64,000 nt of DNA, from positions 1,644,882-1,708,881 of the forward strand of contig VWZW01006244.1 of the NCBI GenBank assembly GCA_013397115.1. Direction: 5' to 3'. The DNA comes from Edolisoma coerulescens. Taxonomy: Eukaryota > Chordata > Aves > Passeriformes > Campephagidae. A program made the position numbers and the translations under genes. Positions 32,213-43,405 of the stretch are shown piece by piece (position 1 is the first letter of the stretch; the number at the start of each line of letters is the position of its first letter). The notes below the pieces were generated by a model, which had not been told where the DNA came from, did no database searches, and was given only the letters and a program-made list of their open reading frames with translations.

Positions 32213-32437
32213 AACAATCACAGAAACATGGAATATTCTGAATTGGAAGGGATCCATCAGGCCCTTCCCCTGCACAGACACCCCAAAAATCCTACCCTGT
32301 GCATCCCTGGGAGCGTTGTCCAAACTCTCCTGGAGCTCCAGCAGCCTTGGGAATGTGCCCATTCCCTGGGGAGCCTGGTCAGTGCCCCAGCACCCTTGGG
32401 GGGAAGAACCTTTCCCTGATATCCAACCTGAACCTCC
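32213..32437 (-). mobile_element. CR1 LINE fragment, minus strand, inserted beside another CR1
   Basis: Plus-strand text 'aatcacagaaacatggaatattctgaattggaaggga', 'ccctgcacagacaccccaaaaatcc', 'gggagcgttgtccaaactctcctggagctc', 'tccctggggagcctgg', 'aagaacctttccctgatatccaacctgaacctcccctgaca'. This is the 'GAACCTTTCCCTAATATCC' subfamily. The next CR1 segment starts without a gap at 'gggatggtgactcc'. Confidence 0.9.
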
Positions 32438-32602
32438 CCTGACAGGGATGGTGACTCCACTTCCTTGACATCCTGTTCCAATGCTTGACAATGCTTTCAG
32501 TGGAAATATTTTTTCCTGATATCCGATCTAAACCTCCCCTGGTGCAACTTGAGGCCCTTTCCTCTTCTCCTGTCCCTTGTTCTGTGATCCAGAAATGGCC
32601 AG
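32438..32602 (-). mobile_element. CR1 LINE fragment, minus strand, different subfamily
   Basis: 'ggatggtgactccacttccttgacatcctgttccaatgcttgacaatgctttc', then 'cctgatatccgatctaaacctcccctggtgcaacttgaggccctttcctc'. It lacks its own 3' terminus. The neighbouring copy (32213-32437) therefore probably inserted into this older one and replaced or displaced its end. Confidence 0.88.
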
Positions 32603-34615
32603 AAGGATCTGCTAGCCTCAAATTTAAATAAATATAAATAAAAATAGTTAATTATTTCAATAAATCTATATTTAAATGACATCAAACAATGTCCTAAAGG
32701 ATTTTTTGGCAGCTCAGTTTAAGTGTCTTCAGAAAACGAGATTAATTTGAACAGACAAATTAAAAAAAACCAGCTCACACAGATTCCCACTTCCAAATTT
32801 GGGATCTCTTCCTTTTGGTTCTGCTGTAAATATTTCAAGAAGAAAATAGAACATTTTCTTTGTTTCTCCCTCACAGTCACAATTATTAAAATGGGATTAA
32901 TATATTGATTTATTACAGCACTGAGAGGAATAAGACTCCAGTGTTTCTTATGTAATTCAGACCAAGGCTCCCTTTTTATCTCTGCTGCCAAGAGCTGGAA
33001 TAGTCACTTCCCACTGCCTTCAGTCACTCAGGCTGCCTGAGTCGGAAATGTCTGCCAAAAGCACGGAGATTCCCAAACTACTACTGTCTTCCAGTGATCC
33101 ATGAAAAAGCCGCTTCCAAAGGCTTCCTCTCGGCAGACAAAAACATCAAACCACTCAAAATTAGGAATGGCTTGGGAAAATTTAGTGATATGCTTCCCTA
33201 AAACCTCTCCCTAGACCTAAAGTTGCAGACATCAAAGCTTGGACTGGCCTCACGGCTTAAATTTCCAATTATTTCAAGTCCCATAGCTTTAATTTTTTAA
33301 GTTTTGGGGGTTTATGTCTTTCTGTTCTCACTTAAAGTGCCCTCACATGTGAATTATGTCCCGACCTGGAGCAGCAGAACAAAACTGAGCACATATTTCA
33401 GCTCACCCAGACCTCCAGACAAACCTGCAAGTGGGAACAGCCTTTCATCACTTCTCCCTATTTCCCTCTGGAATTGGGAATATTGCAGCCCACTGGATTT
33501 TGTGCTGTTTTCCCTATGGAGCAGCTGGTTTGGGTCTGGAAGTTGTGTACCTGCACTTGGGTTGGTGCTGAACCTGAATTATTTTGTCTTGCTGAGCTGT
33601 GCCATTGTTGAGCCATAAATTTTCCTGCTGGAAGAATTGTATCTGAAATTTTTAGGGAGAAGGAAGGAGGGGAAGGAGAGGAGAGGAATGGACAGGAGAG
33701 AGAAGGAAAAGGAAAAAGAAAAACAATATATCTGACACTATTTTATTTTTCAGTATATCAGCATTTCCCTTTCTTCCTTTTTTTTCCCTTCAATGTTGAA
33801 AATAAAGGAAAAACAAGTTTTCCTTTAGCCAGCCCATGAAAATCCAATGCCAAGGCAGCAAAAGCTTTGCAGGGCGATTGACCTGAACGATCTCACTTTT
33901 CCATCTCAATTACTTCCCAGTGTGTCACCAAGTGAGGCGGGAAAGGGAAGGATCCTTCCAGCGGGAAGAGCCCAGCAGGCCCTGTCCAAGGTTCTAGTCC
34001 AGCTTCCCACCAGCAGCATTCCCTGATGTCCTCACCCACTCCCAAATTTATGCTAAAGCCCCCTTGGGAGTGGCTTCAGGGGCACTGTGGCTTCAAGTGC
34101 TTCTGGAGTCAGACATTCCAACCTACACGCAGGGGAAGAGGGAAGAACGAGGAGACGGAGACAGGTTTGAGTGGTTTTTTCCCTGTGTTTCGAAGTGGTG
34201 TCTTTGGAATTGTCTGAAACCATGGGAGATCCACAGGGAACAGCACTTTGTTGTGAGGAGTGGGGAGTTAAAGTACATTTATGGCTTCGGTGGGGCTTTC
34301 TACCAGCATCTTGTGGCTTCCAAGAGATCCTGGGTGGGTCCACCCCCCACCACAAGGACACGTGGAAGACCATTTGTTGCTAATATTCATCCTGTTCCGT
34401 GGAACGTCTGTTGTGCAATTACAAACTTCAGGAGAAGGGCCATTTATGGGAGAATTAAGATTCCCGAGCTTTTGGGGGCATTTCATTCCCCAGCTCCTCT
34501 CAAAACCCAGATTTTACCGATAACGCGCATAGCCAGGTTCCACAACTTCCCCTGCCTTGTGCTGGTCTTTCTGGGCAATTTATGAGGAGAGGAAGCAAAA
34601 AATTATTGTTATTAA

Positions 34616-34673
<58 letters not shown>

Positions 34674-35267
34674 TGNNNNNNNNNNNNNNNNNNNNNNNNN
34701 NTTATTATTATTATTATTACTCCTGGGAGTGCCAGGTGTTGCTGGGAATAACAGATTTCGTTGGTGGCAACAACCACAACCAACTTTCCTTTCCATAGCC
34801 TGAGGAGAACCAAACTTGGCACAGCCCATGGACAACTTCACCAGGACAATTTTCCTGCTTGAAACAACACCTTGCTTTGTGCATTCCTCGAGCCAGCCCG
34901 GAATTTAATCTGTGTTTCTTCAGAACTTAGTCACACCAGGCTGTTGATCCGAGCATTTATTAATGAGGGATATTTCATGGAAGGCTAAAGAAATCCGAGA
35001 CTCTTGTAGGCTGGAATGGAAGCCTTGTTGGTTTGTAGCTCGTCCTCAAAGATGGTTTTCTTGTCCAAATATGTGACCTGAATATATTTGTAAAACAATT
35101 AATCTGTGGGTTCACATCCTGTGCTAATGAACTGAACAGTGCCCACAGTGCTGGAATTTAATTTCCTTTATTAAGTAGTTGGAATAATCTGTAACAAGAA
35201 CTTTCAGCTTTTAGTATCCTCCCGGTTCAGAGATGATTTGAGGGTTTGAATATTCCTGGTACCTCCG
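32603..35267. other. AT-rich single-copy DNA with an ATT microsatellite and gap
   Basis: No transposon or exon recognised. AAAT-type simple sequence occurs at 32625-32650 and a purine-rich run at 33655-33725. The microsatellite at 34602-34720 is listed separately. Confidence 0.45.
34602..34720. repeat. (ATT)n microsatellite containing a 26-N gap
   Basis: Perfect TTA units run from about 34614 to the N-run (34676-34701) and resume to 34720. The gap sits inside the array, so its true length is unknown. The Ile or Leu homopolymer frames across it are artefacts. Confidence 0.95.
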
Positions 35268-35418
35268 GTTGTCCAGAGAGGCTGTGGAATCCCCAGGCCA
35301 GGTTGGATGGGGCTGGGAGCACCCTGGGATAGTGGAAGGTGCCCCTGCCCATGGCAGAGGATGGGACTGGGAGATCTTTAAGGTCCCTTCGAACCCAAAC
35401 CCTTCTGGGATTCTCCAC
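35268..35418 (+). mobile_element. CR1 LINE fragment, 3' end
   Basis: 'gttgtccagagaggctgtgg', 'caggccaggttggatggggctgggagcaccctgggatagtggaagg', 'ggagatctttaaggtccct' and 'cttctgggattctcc'. An internal stretch ('catccctggaagtgtc') is missing between 'ggaatccc' and 'caggcc', a small internal deletion relative to its relatives. Confidence 0.92.
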
Positions 35419-36894
35419 ACCCCTACAGGACAAGGACAGAGAGGATGATGGATTTTCACACGTGTGTCTCACATCATTTTAGGTGACATGATCCAAGCCT
35501 TTCCAGGGATCAAACACTTGTAAAAAGCAAAGCAGAGAAGGATCAGAGATAGGGAGACATGGAATAACACTGGTCTGACCTTAGATGTACATCTTGAGCT
35601 TATTTGTGTCCAGTTCTCACATATTCTATCTCTTTGTCCATCTTTCCTTGGCCTTTTACTCCCTGAGGTTCCTTTTCTTCTGCTCTCAAGGTGATCTTGG
35701 CTTCAGGCTGTCTCCAAGTCATCCCTTTTTTCCCTTGGCCAGAGCAAAAATCCTGGATGAAATTCCCTGTTTGGTCCTGGCGCTGTCATTTCCTCTCCAA
35801 GGATGTGGAGCACTCTATGACCTTACCAGGAACAGCTTTGGGGCTGGATTTACACAAGCACACCTTTCATAGCACCAGGGAGTATTAAAGGAAAGGGTAA
35901 GGGCCAAATCTTTCCTAGTTTTTCCCCTTTTATTCCATATCTTGGGATATTATGATACCCAGGCAGTGGAACGAGTGGGAGATGTTCAAATCTCAATGCT
36001 GCAAAGTCATCTTCCCAAAATCATCTCCCTTTTGCTGCAGTGTGAGAAGGAGAAAATTCCCATTTTACAGAGTGGTGTTTAAGATTTTGGCAATTTAGGG
36101 TCTGGAGGAAATGAGCAGAAATCTGTGAAGGTCAAAAATAATTGAAGTTTCAAATCTTCCCTGCGTCCATCTCTACCAAATGGCTGCAGGTTGCTGCTTT
36201 TCCTCAGTTAAAAATCCACAATCTTTATTTTTCTTCGTGTTTCACTTTAATTTTCTTTTAGTATAAATTGGGTGGGTCTGGATTGAAAGTCAAAATAAAT
36301 GAAACCCTTTATTTCACGTGTTTTGGGAAAGCCTTCTCCAGAAGCAGGATTGAACACTGCCTTTTTGTCTCCCTGATTTTTTGTGCTAGAGGAAAATCAG
36401 CGGGAGATGCTGTTAAATGGTTCAGAGATGGCTCCAGAAAAATCTCGCTCCCCAAATCCCTGGAGGCAACATCTTCAGGGGTCAGGAGTTCCCAGGTATT
36501 TTTAAAACCTCCCCAATCCTGAACCTTCCAAGAGCCAAACCCCACAGAATGTCTGGCTGTAATGACAGATATATTAATTAAACACATTACACACCAGCAA
36601 TACGTCTGTTGTCACCTGCAAGAAAGGAGAGTGATCCCGTGGTTCATGGATTTCATGGAAAGTCAAATGATGTCAGGCTTCTGAAGAAGTTGCCCGTGAA
36701 GAAATGCAGACAAGCCACGCTCTGTTCTTCCCCCAGCTGAAGGGTGGTTTGAAACCATGGGATATCAGATGCTGGTGATTCCAGAGGTTTTTCCAGACTG
36801 TTTCTGTCCATCCTCTTTTTCTGGCTCTGCTCCCCAGTGCAAGGAACAAAGCAGGACCTGCAGCGTGGCTGTGAATTACCCTGGGGGAAAATCC
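35419..36894. other. Single-copy noncoding DNA
   Basis: No repeat, RNA or exon recognised. Frames of up to 95 codons at 35585-35888 are composition-driven (T-rich). Confidence 0.45.
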
Positions 36895-37001
36895 ACAGGT
36901 GACCTGGTGTGGTGGGAAGCTTCCCTGCCCATGGCAGGGGGTGGAACTGGATGATCTTTAAGGTTCCTTCCAACCCAAACCATTCCGTGATTCCATTATT
37001 A
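36895..37001 (+). mobile_element. CR1 LINE 3'-terminal fragment
   Basis: 'ggtgacctggtgtggtgggaagc', 'ccctgcccatggcagggggtgg', 'ggatgatctttaaggttccttccaacccaaaccattccgtgattccatt'. Two octamer units preserved. Confidence 0.93.
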
Positions 37002-37427
37002 ACTATCTGGTTTCTCTTTGCTCCAGCCTTTGGAGTATCCTGGTTGAGGAATTACCCCCATTAGGATTCCGGAGGGTTGAAGGAGCTTTTGCAGAAGCTT
37101 CTGACTAAGGATATTTCATTTTAATCAGGACTATTGGCAAACGAAAATGATGATAAATGAACTGCAGCTCTTCCCTTCCTCATTTTATTACCTACCTTGG
37201 ACCCAAATTAGAAGACGAACTCCTTTATAAAGTGGAGATTATTTAATTTTCTGCTTTCTCCATGATTTCTTTCAAATGTGAGATTGAAAGATGTGAAAAA
37301 TGTTTCAGTCTTTCCAACCATATAGATAACATGTCTTTAAAAATTATTTCTTCTTTTGTTGTCTCAAAGTTATCTCAAAGTGAAGTTTTTTAAGTGCTCA
37401 GAACCAGAGCCACTTGAGGCATCCCTT
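37002..37427. other. AT-rich single-copy DNA between two CR1 pieces
   Basis: Nothing recognised in this 426-bp spacer; it is simply AT-rich. Confidence 0.45.
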
Positions 37428-37688
37428 GAGGGGGAACGGCTTTAAAGTGACAGAGATCAGGTTTAGATGGAATATTGGGAAGGAATTTTTCCCCGGAAGG
37501 GTGGGGAGGCCCTGGCACAGGGTGCCCAGAGAAGCTGTGGCTGCCCCTGGATCCCTGGAAGTGTCCAAGGCCAGGCTGGATGGGGCTTGGAGCAGCCTGG
37601 GATAGTGGGAGGTGTCCCTGCCATGGCAGGGGGTGGCACTGGGAGATCTTTAAGGTCCCTTCCAACCCAAACCATTTCATGATTCTAT
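37428..37688 (+). mobile_element. CR1 LINE fragment, 3' end, well preserved
   Basis: 'tagatggaatattgggaaggaatttttcc', 'gaggccctggcacagggtgcccagagaagc', 'ctggatccctggaagtgtccaaggccagg', 'gatctttaaggtcccttccaacccaaaccatttcatgattctatga'. The clean terminal octamers suggest a fairly recent insertion. Confidence 0.95.
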
Positions 37689-37770
37689 GAATTATTTTTA
37701 TTTTAACGTTCTCAAGAATTCACAAGGATGTTCCACAAAACCTGATGCTCACTAAGGCTTGGTGATCCCC

Positions 37771-37845
37771 TTCTCTAAATCCTATGTATGATTTCTTTTA
37801 TTCTTTTAATTTTATTTCTTATTTAGTTTTTCTCTTTTACTTCAT
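37771..37845. repeat. 75-bp direct repeat, copy 1
   Basis: 'ttctctaaatcctatgtatg' to 'tttttctcttttacttcat' recurs at 38920-38994 with two substitutions. The offset is 1149 bp. The unit is T-rich but complex enough that chance is unlikely. Confidence 0.9.
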
Positions 37846-38919
37846 GTTTGTGTGAGCTGAAGTGGCAAACGAGACTTAAACTTTCCATGAAGTTCCCAAT
37901 TTACCAAAAATAGAAAAAAGTCCTTGCCAAGCTTATGAATTCCCACATTCTGCACAACCTGGGACCCCAAATCTTTGTTAGATTTCACATTTTGCTTAAC
38001 AACTTCTTCAGGCGCAAGGCAAAAATAAATTGGCCTCTGAAGTTTTATTAATTTGTACATCACGATGGGAGGTTCATTTGCTGAGCTGAGGAGATCTGGT
38101 GAATCAAAGAGCTGCTTCTTTTGTCTTTTCTGTCTTCCTGAAATGATTTTCCAGCTTGGGATAACATCAATGGACACCATTCCTGCTGGCACTCTGGGAA
38201 CTGGACAAGTGACCTCTGGAATTAAACCCAGGAATTCCCTGCACAACCCAACCCAGGCGGGAGGATGGTTAAATAGGAGTGGAAATTTGATGTCTTTTCT
38301 GCCCAAAAAAGCCCTGAGGACACAAAGTTGAGGTTGTTTCTTCACCTGAGGGCAGATAAACAAATAATTATTGGAATAAAATAGGCTAAAAGCCAAAGTG
38401 AGTTGACAAATTCCAGTTTGGGGTGCAAGGGAATAATGATTTTTCAGGTCTGATAACGCTGCCAGCAGCACTTGGGCTGAGGATGATTCACCTGGTGATC
38501 CTTGAAAAAACCTGGGAAGGCTTCACTGAGCACACAAAAACTTGGGAAGATGCTTAAAGAAGGCATCAAGCTGAGCTCAAGCTGCCCAGGTAGGATTGGA
38601 AGGACCACAAGTTCCCTGAGCATCAGAAGAAAGAGGTGTAGGACACACTTTCCAACGAGATTCCAGAAGGGAAAATGGGGAAAGGCAACAACGTTTTCTT
38701 TTGCCACATTTCAGAGATTAAAGTGGAGGAGCACAAGCGCTTTCTCTGTGTGGAGGAGATGAAGAACAGCTCCACTGTCACGAGAGAACCAGCAATTAAT
38801 GGGCTCAGAGGGTTTTATGTAAGCATTAAAGTTTCAAGTGCTTTGTATTTGTAGGGCTTGTTATTCCTGGATATTCCTCCCGAACCTGTTGAGAGACACG
38901 AAGCAAATTTCTGGAAAGT
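37846..38919. other. Single-copy DNA enclosed by the 75-bp direct repeats
   Basis: 1074 bp with no recognised transposon. A 209-codon minus-strand frame (37842-38471) has no domain I recognise and is AT-biased. The exon-like interval at 38715 is listed separately. Confidence 0.45.
38715..38818 (+). other. Weak candidate internal exon
   Basis: A pyrimidine-rich acceptor ('tttcttttgccacatttcag' ending 38714) and a donor-like 'tat|gtaagc' at 38819 bound 104 bp with one frame open throughout, encoding a charged peptide with Val-Glu-Glu-His-Lys-Arg near its start. The family is unknown. Both sites are decent, but no neighbouring exon is recognised. Confidence 0.12.
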
Positions 38920-38994
38920 TTCTCTAAATCCTATGTATGATTTCTTTTATTCTTTTAATTTTATTTTTTATTTAGTTTTTCTGTTTTACTTCAT
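38920..38994. repeat. 75-bp direct repeat, copy 2
   Basis: Second copy of 37771-37845. The flanks of the two copies are unrelated, and no N lies between them, so this is not the single-N assembly pattern seen elsewhere. Confidence 0.9.
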
Positions 38995-40902
38995 TTTGTA
39001 TTTGTATTCACGCGGAGCAGAGCTCGTTGTGTGTCTGCTTGGCTTCGGTATCCCAAAGATCCTGAGCTGTAGGAACACGGAAGGTGACTGCATTCCATCA
39101 GCCCCTGGTGTTTGTTTAAGGTTTGGGACCAACACACCCATCTGACTCCCTTTTTATTCCTCTCTCCTTCCGTGTCATGACCACCTCGTGTTACACTGCC
39201 CATACAGGCCAATATTCCCCTTAAAATGAAGGTTTTTAAGGATCTATAGAATGTTTTCGTTTTCCCCGTTCTCCAGCGACGCTCATCAGACTGTCTGAGT
39301 CTCTCAGGGCCGGAGAGTTATGCAAGAAAACCCCAAAATGTGTCAGCCTAAGCCCACCCAAAGAGCGAGGGCTGATATTTCTCTCTCCCAGGCTGGAGGT
39401 GAAGCAAAAGCTACTCAACCAGAGTGAATTCCAGCTTAATTTGGTGGGACAGGATTATGAAAAAGCAGAGAACCGAGCCTGGAGCTCCAAAATAAAGGCT
39501 GTAAACACAGCTACGGGAACAAGAGCTGCATTTTCCAGACAAAATTAATCAGTCAGGCCCAAAAAGGCAAAGCCCTTGGTTCCATCTCCTGACAGAGGGC
39601 TCTGCAATGGTCCATGGAACTCGCCTTGGCCTCCAGCACCGAGTTCTGTGCCTGCATCTGTCCCATGACCACATCCCTATTCCCTGCTGGGGTGGAACAG
39701 AGCTCTGGACTATTCCTTCCCTCATTTTTATTCAAGGAAAATGAGAACATGCAGCTCACGGAGCGTGATCTGTGCACCAGGGCTTCAGCTCACACCTTGG
39801 GCTGGGCCAATCTCACATTTTTGGCCTGAGCTGGGTGAGCAGCTCGGTAAATTACAGAGAAAGGCTTGTTCTTTACGTTTCAAAGGTTAATAAATTTGTT
39901 TATTGGGGTTGATTTGAGGGTTATGTTTATGTATTATGATTAATTCATTTATTATATGATCATTCTCTCCTTGCTCACAGGATTTCTGACTCATTCAGGC
40001 AGCAGGACTGAATTAGATATAGAGTTGGATAATGAAGATTTCTGTTAATAAAACCAACATTTTGGATGTCTTTTTTTAGCAGAATTAAAAAGCAGACAGA
40101 GTTTAAAACAAGGAAGGAGAAGAGAAAATAATTTAATATTGCAGCTGTGGAGAAGTTGGATTTTACCCATTTATCAGTATGGATTTTACACATTTATGCC
40201 CAATTCTATGTTGATGCATGACTTCAAACCTTTAATTCCTTCCCAAAGCTGAATTCTTGCTGAAGATCATGGATTTACTCCAAGAACTCTTAGAGATATT
40301 GAAGTTGAGCAGAGATTTTCTTGAAACAGTGCTGAAAAATGACAAAACTTCTGAAAAATCACCCTGCCAGAATCAGACCAGTCTCACCCATATTCGAATT
40401 CCTCAACTTGTATCAGAATTTCTCTTCAGTCAGATGAGAGAGACGCAGACCTCTGGATGAATCAGGACATGTATCCCTCAACCTAAATCTTTGGAAAAGC
40501 CACCCGATTCCTAATTTAGGCAAAATCATTCGAGATAGGTTAATTCAGGTCATGGGGCCTCAATCCAACCTCCAAACTCCATGGAAACTTGAGTGTCCTG
40601 TTTCCTTTTGCTTCTGTTCCCCATTATGTAATTCCGTGTCCTCGTTTGCCTCGGGGACTATAAAAACGTTGTCTTAAAATGTTGGGATAAATGGGATATT
40701 ATCTTAAAATATCTGAAAATGTGAATGCTTCCTGCTTCAGAGCAGATTTTCGGTGTCTTGCTGTGAAAGAAACATGGAAAATGTGTTGCACGTGAAGGAA
40801 ATCATGGCTATTGTTTGGTCTCATGTTTAAGAGGTTGGTGTTTATCCTGAAAAACACTCTGGAAGAAGCTCAGGTGAACGTTCACCTCATCCATACCCAG
40901 CA
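38995..40902. other. Single-copy noncoding DNA, 1.9 kb
   Basis: Complex sequence to about 39830, AT-rich after that. No repeat family or exon recognised. Confidence 0.45.
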
Positions 40903-41575
40903 CACGGAATCATGGAATCCTTTCGGTTGGAAAAGACCTTCAGGATCATCAAATCCAACCATCAGCCACCACCACCATGGTCACCACTAATCCATGTCCT
41001 CAAGTACCACCTCCACACATTTTTGAACACTTCCAGGGATGGGGACTCGACCACTGCAGGGCTGGGCAACCCTTTCCATGAAGAAATTTTCTCTAATGTC
41101 CAACCTAAATTGCATCACTTGGTGCAATTTAAGGGCATTTCCTCTCCTCCTGTCCCTTGTTCCCTGGGAAAAGAGCCCAATCTGCAGCTGCCCCCTCCTG
41201 TCAGGGAGTTGTGCAGAGCCACAAGGGCCCCCCTGAGCCTCCTTTGCTCCAGGCTGAGCCCCTTTCCCAGCTCCCTCAGGAGTTCTCCAGCCCCTTCCCC
41301 AGCTCCATTCCCTTCCCTGGACATGCTCCAGCCCCTCCATGTCCTTTGGGTTGTGAGGGGCCCAAACCCATCCCAGGATTTGAGGCGTGGCCCCAGCACT
41401 GCCCAGCACAGGGGGACAATCCCTTCCCTTCTCCTGCTGCTTCTCAAGAAACCAGGATGCCCTCGGCATTTTTGGCCACCTGGGCACACCTGGGCTTGTG
41501 TTCGGTCTCTGTTGACCAACGCCCCCAACTCTTTTCCCACTGGACACATTCCAGCCCCTTTCCCACAGCCTGTGG
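40903..41575 (-). mobile_element. CR1 LINE copy, minus strand, longest in the window
   Basis: Starts 'cacggaatcatggaatcctttcggttgg' and carries 'ccaagtgcc'-type 3' sequence, 'ggatggggactcgaccactgc', 'ctcctcctgtcccttgttccctggg', 'cagggagttgtgcagagcc' and 'ggctgagcccctttcccagctccctcagg', then upstream CR1 text such as 'ttggccacctgggcacac' and 'ctctgttgaccaacgcccccaac'. The frames of about 200 codons here (40912-41768 plus, 40987-41615 minus) are CR1 read on both strands. Confidence 0.94.
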
Positions 41576-42289
41576 TGATGCTGTGGCAAAGAAAAAGGTG
41601 GATCTTATTCCTCACTCTGTGCTAGCACATCCCTGGATCCCAGGCCCGCTCCAACATCTCTCATCTGATGGAAAAAATAGAATTTCACCCAGACAGAGCC
41701 GTGAGCAGGTTTGTGATGCTTGGCACTTGTCCCGACATGTCCCTTGCTGCCACAGCCACAGGGGATGAGTGACATAAAAGCCATTTCTGCCAGGTTTTCA
41801 CTCCTCCCATCCTCTGGAAGCTATTCTTGGACGGGTCAGTACAGCCAAGACTCGGCTCTTCTGCACCAGCAAACTCATGGAAAAAAGGCTGGATTGTATC
41901 AGAGCCTGCGGCTCCAGGAACTTTATCTCCCAAAATGTCTGATTCCCTGCAAGAGGCAATCCCAGGAATTCTGGTGTGTGCAGCAGGGAGTTTGGTTTAG
42001 CATAAACTTACAGGGAAGAAAGGGCTGCTGGATTTACGGGAGCTTCCTTTCCTGTGAAAAGGATTCTGTTTGAAACGCTGAGTAATCCACTGCACAGCAG
42101 CTCCTGGGGGCTATTTCGGGAATGGAACCATTGGCTTCGTGGAATTCTTTCCAGGCTGAGAACCATCACCTTCTTTCAGCTCCACAGAAACAAAGTGCCT
42201 TTAACAGAGACGTTTTCTTCACAGAAACAGCCAAGAGATAATGCCAGGGAAAAAGCCCATGGAAAAGTACGGCCTTCCTTCAGAGGGAC
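41576..42289. other. Single-copy spacer of an inverted CR1 pair
   Basis: 714 bp without recognised repeats. It would form the loop if the flanking CR1 copies paired in a transcript. Confidence 0.45.
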
Positions 42290-42842
42290 ATGGTGGGACT
42301 TTTGGGGATTCTCCTGTGCAGGGAGTGAGGCCCCACCTGGAATCCTGGGATCACTTTGGGGCTCTCATGACCAGAAGGACATTGAGGGGCTGGAGCGTGT
42401 CCAGGGAAGGGAACGGAGCTGGGGAAGGGTCTGGAGCACCAGGAGCAGCTGAGGGAGCTGTGAAAGGGGCTCAGTCTGGAGAAAAGGAGGCTCAGGGGGG
42501 CCCTTGTGGCTCTGCACACCTCCCTGACAGGAGGGGGCAGCCGGGGGGTTGGGCTCTGCTCCCAGGGAACAGGGACAGGAGGAGAGGAAACAGCCTCAGG
42601 CTGTGCCAGGGGACATTCAGTTTGGGCATTAGGAAATGTAGAAAGGGCTGTCCAGCCCTGGCACAGCTGCCCAGGGCAGTGGTGGAGTCTCCATCCCTGG
42701 AAGGATTTAAAAGCTGTGTGGATGGGGCACTTGGGGACACGGTCAGTGGTGGCCTTGGCAGTGCTGGGGAACGGTTGGATTCGATGATCTTACCATTTTC
42801 TACCCCATTGACCATTTTCTACCCCAAATGATTCTGTGACTT
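42290..42842 (+). mobile_element. CR1 LINE copy, plus strand, same subfamily as 40903-41575
   Basis: 'gggagtgaggccccacctgg', 'gctggagcgtgtccagggaaggg', 'gctcagtctggagaaaaggaggctcagggggg', 'ctccctgacaggagggggcagcc', 'gagtctccatccctggaaggatttaaaagctgtgtgg', 'ggcacttggggacacgg', and an end 'aaatgattctgtgact'. Just before the end, a short unit 'accattttctaccccattg/accattttctacccc' is duplicated. Confidence 0.94.
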
Positions 42843-43344
42843 TACTCCATTTAGTGGCATGTATGGAATATGCAAATATTTGAGAGAATTAAGATTTTAA
42901 ATTTTAATATTAGAGATTCAACCTACAAGCTGGATAATCTTGGTCAAGTCATCGACTCCTCAGTGCCTCCATCTTTCTCCCTGGGATAATCACACTCACT
43001 TTCCATCCCAGGATTTGGACAGTGCCACCCAGACTGAAAATAAGTGCTCTGTTCTCCATGTCGGCAATCACGGGGTGACTCTATCTGACAGGAAGAATAA
43101 TTTCATTTCTCCTTCTTGGGAAGTTGGAAACCTATGGATGTCATCCTCATTTAACTCATTCCCATTCTCAACATTCCAAGCGCTCCATGAGAAGTCACCC
43201 TCAGCTGCTTCAATGGCCCTGCTTTGCCACCTCTGTGCTGATGCAAAGTTGTTTTCCCTCATTTAATTATCCTGATTTAATTATCTCAGCCTGGCAATCA
43301 CTGCTGGTCAGGGAATTCTTGAATCATGGAACCCTTTGGAAGCA
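42843..43344. other. Single-copy noncoding DNA
   Basis: 502 bp; no repeat or exon recognised. Confidence 0.45.
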
Positions 43345-43405
43345 GAACCATAGAATGGTTTGGGTTGGAAGGGACCTGTAAAGGCCTTTTAGTCCAAACG
43401 CCAGG
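43345..43405 (-). mobile_element. Short CR1 LINE 3'-end fragment, minus strand
   Basis: 'agaaccatagaatggtttgggttggaagggacctgtaaaggccttttagtccaaacgcc'. It contains only the terminal 60 bases. Confidence 0.85.

Noticed and set aside
34557..34841. Ile, Leu or Asn homopolymer frames.
   Set aside because: They run through the ATT microsatellite and its N gap.
40912..41768. Frames of 200-237 codons on both strands.
   Set aside because: They translate the CR1 3' UTR region in sense and antisense. None corresponds to CR1 reverse transcriptase motifs.
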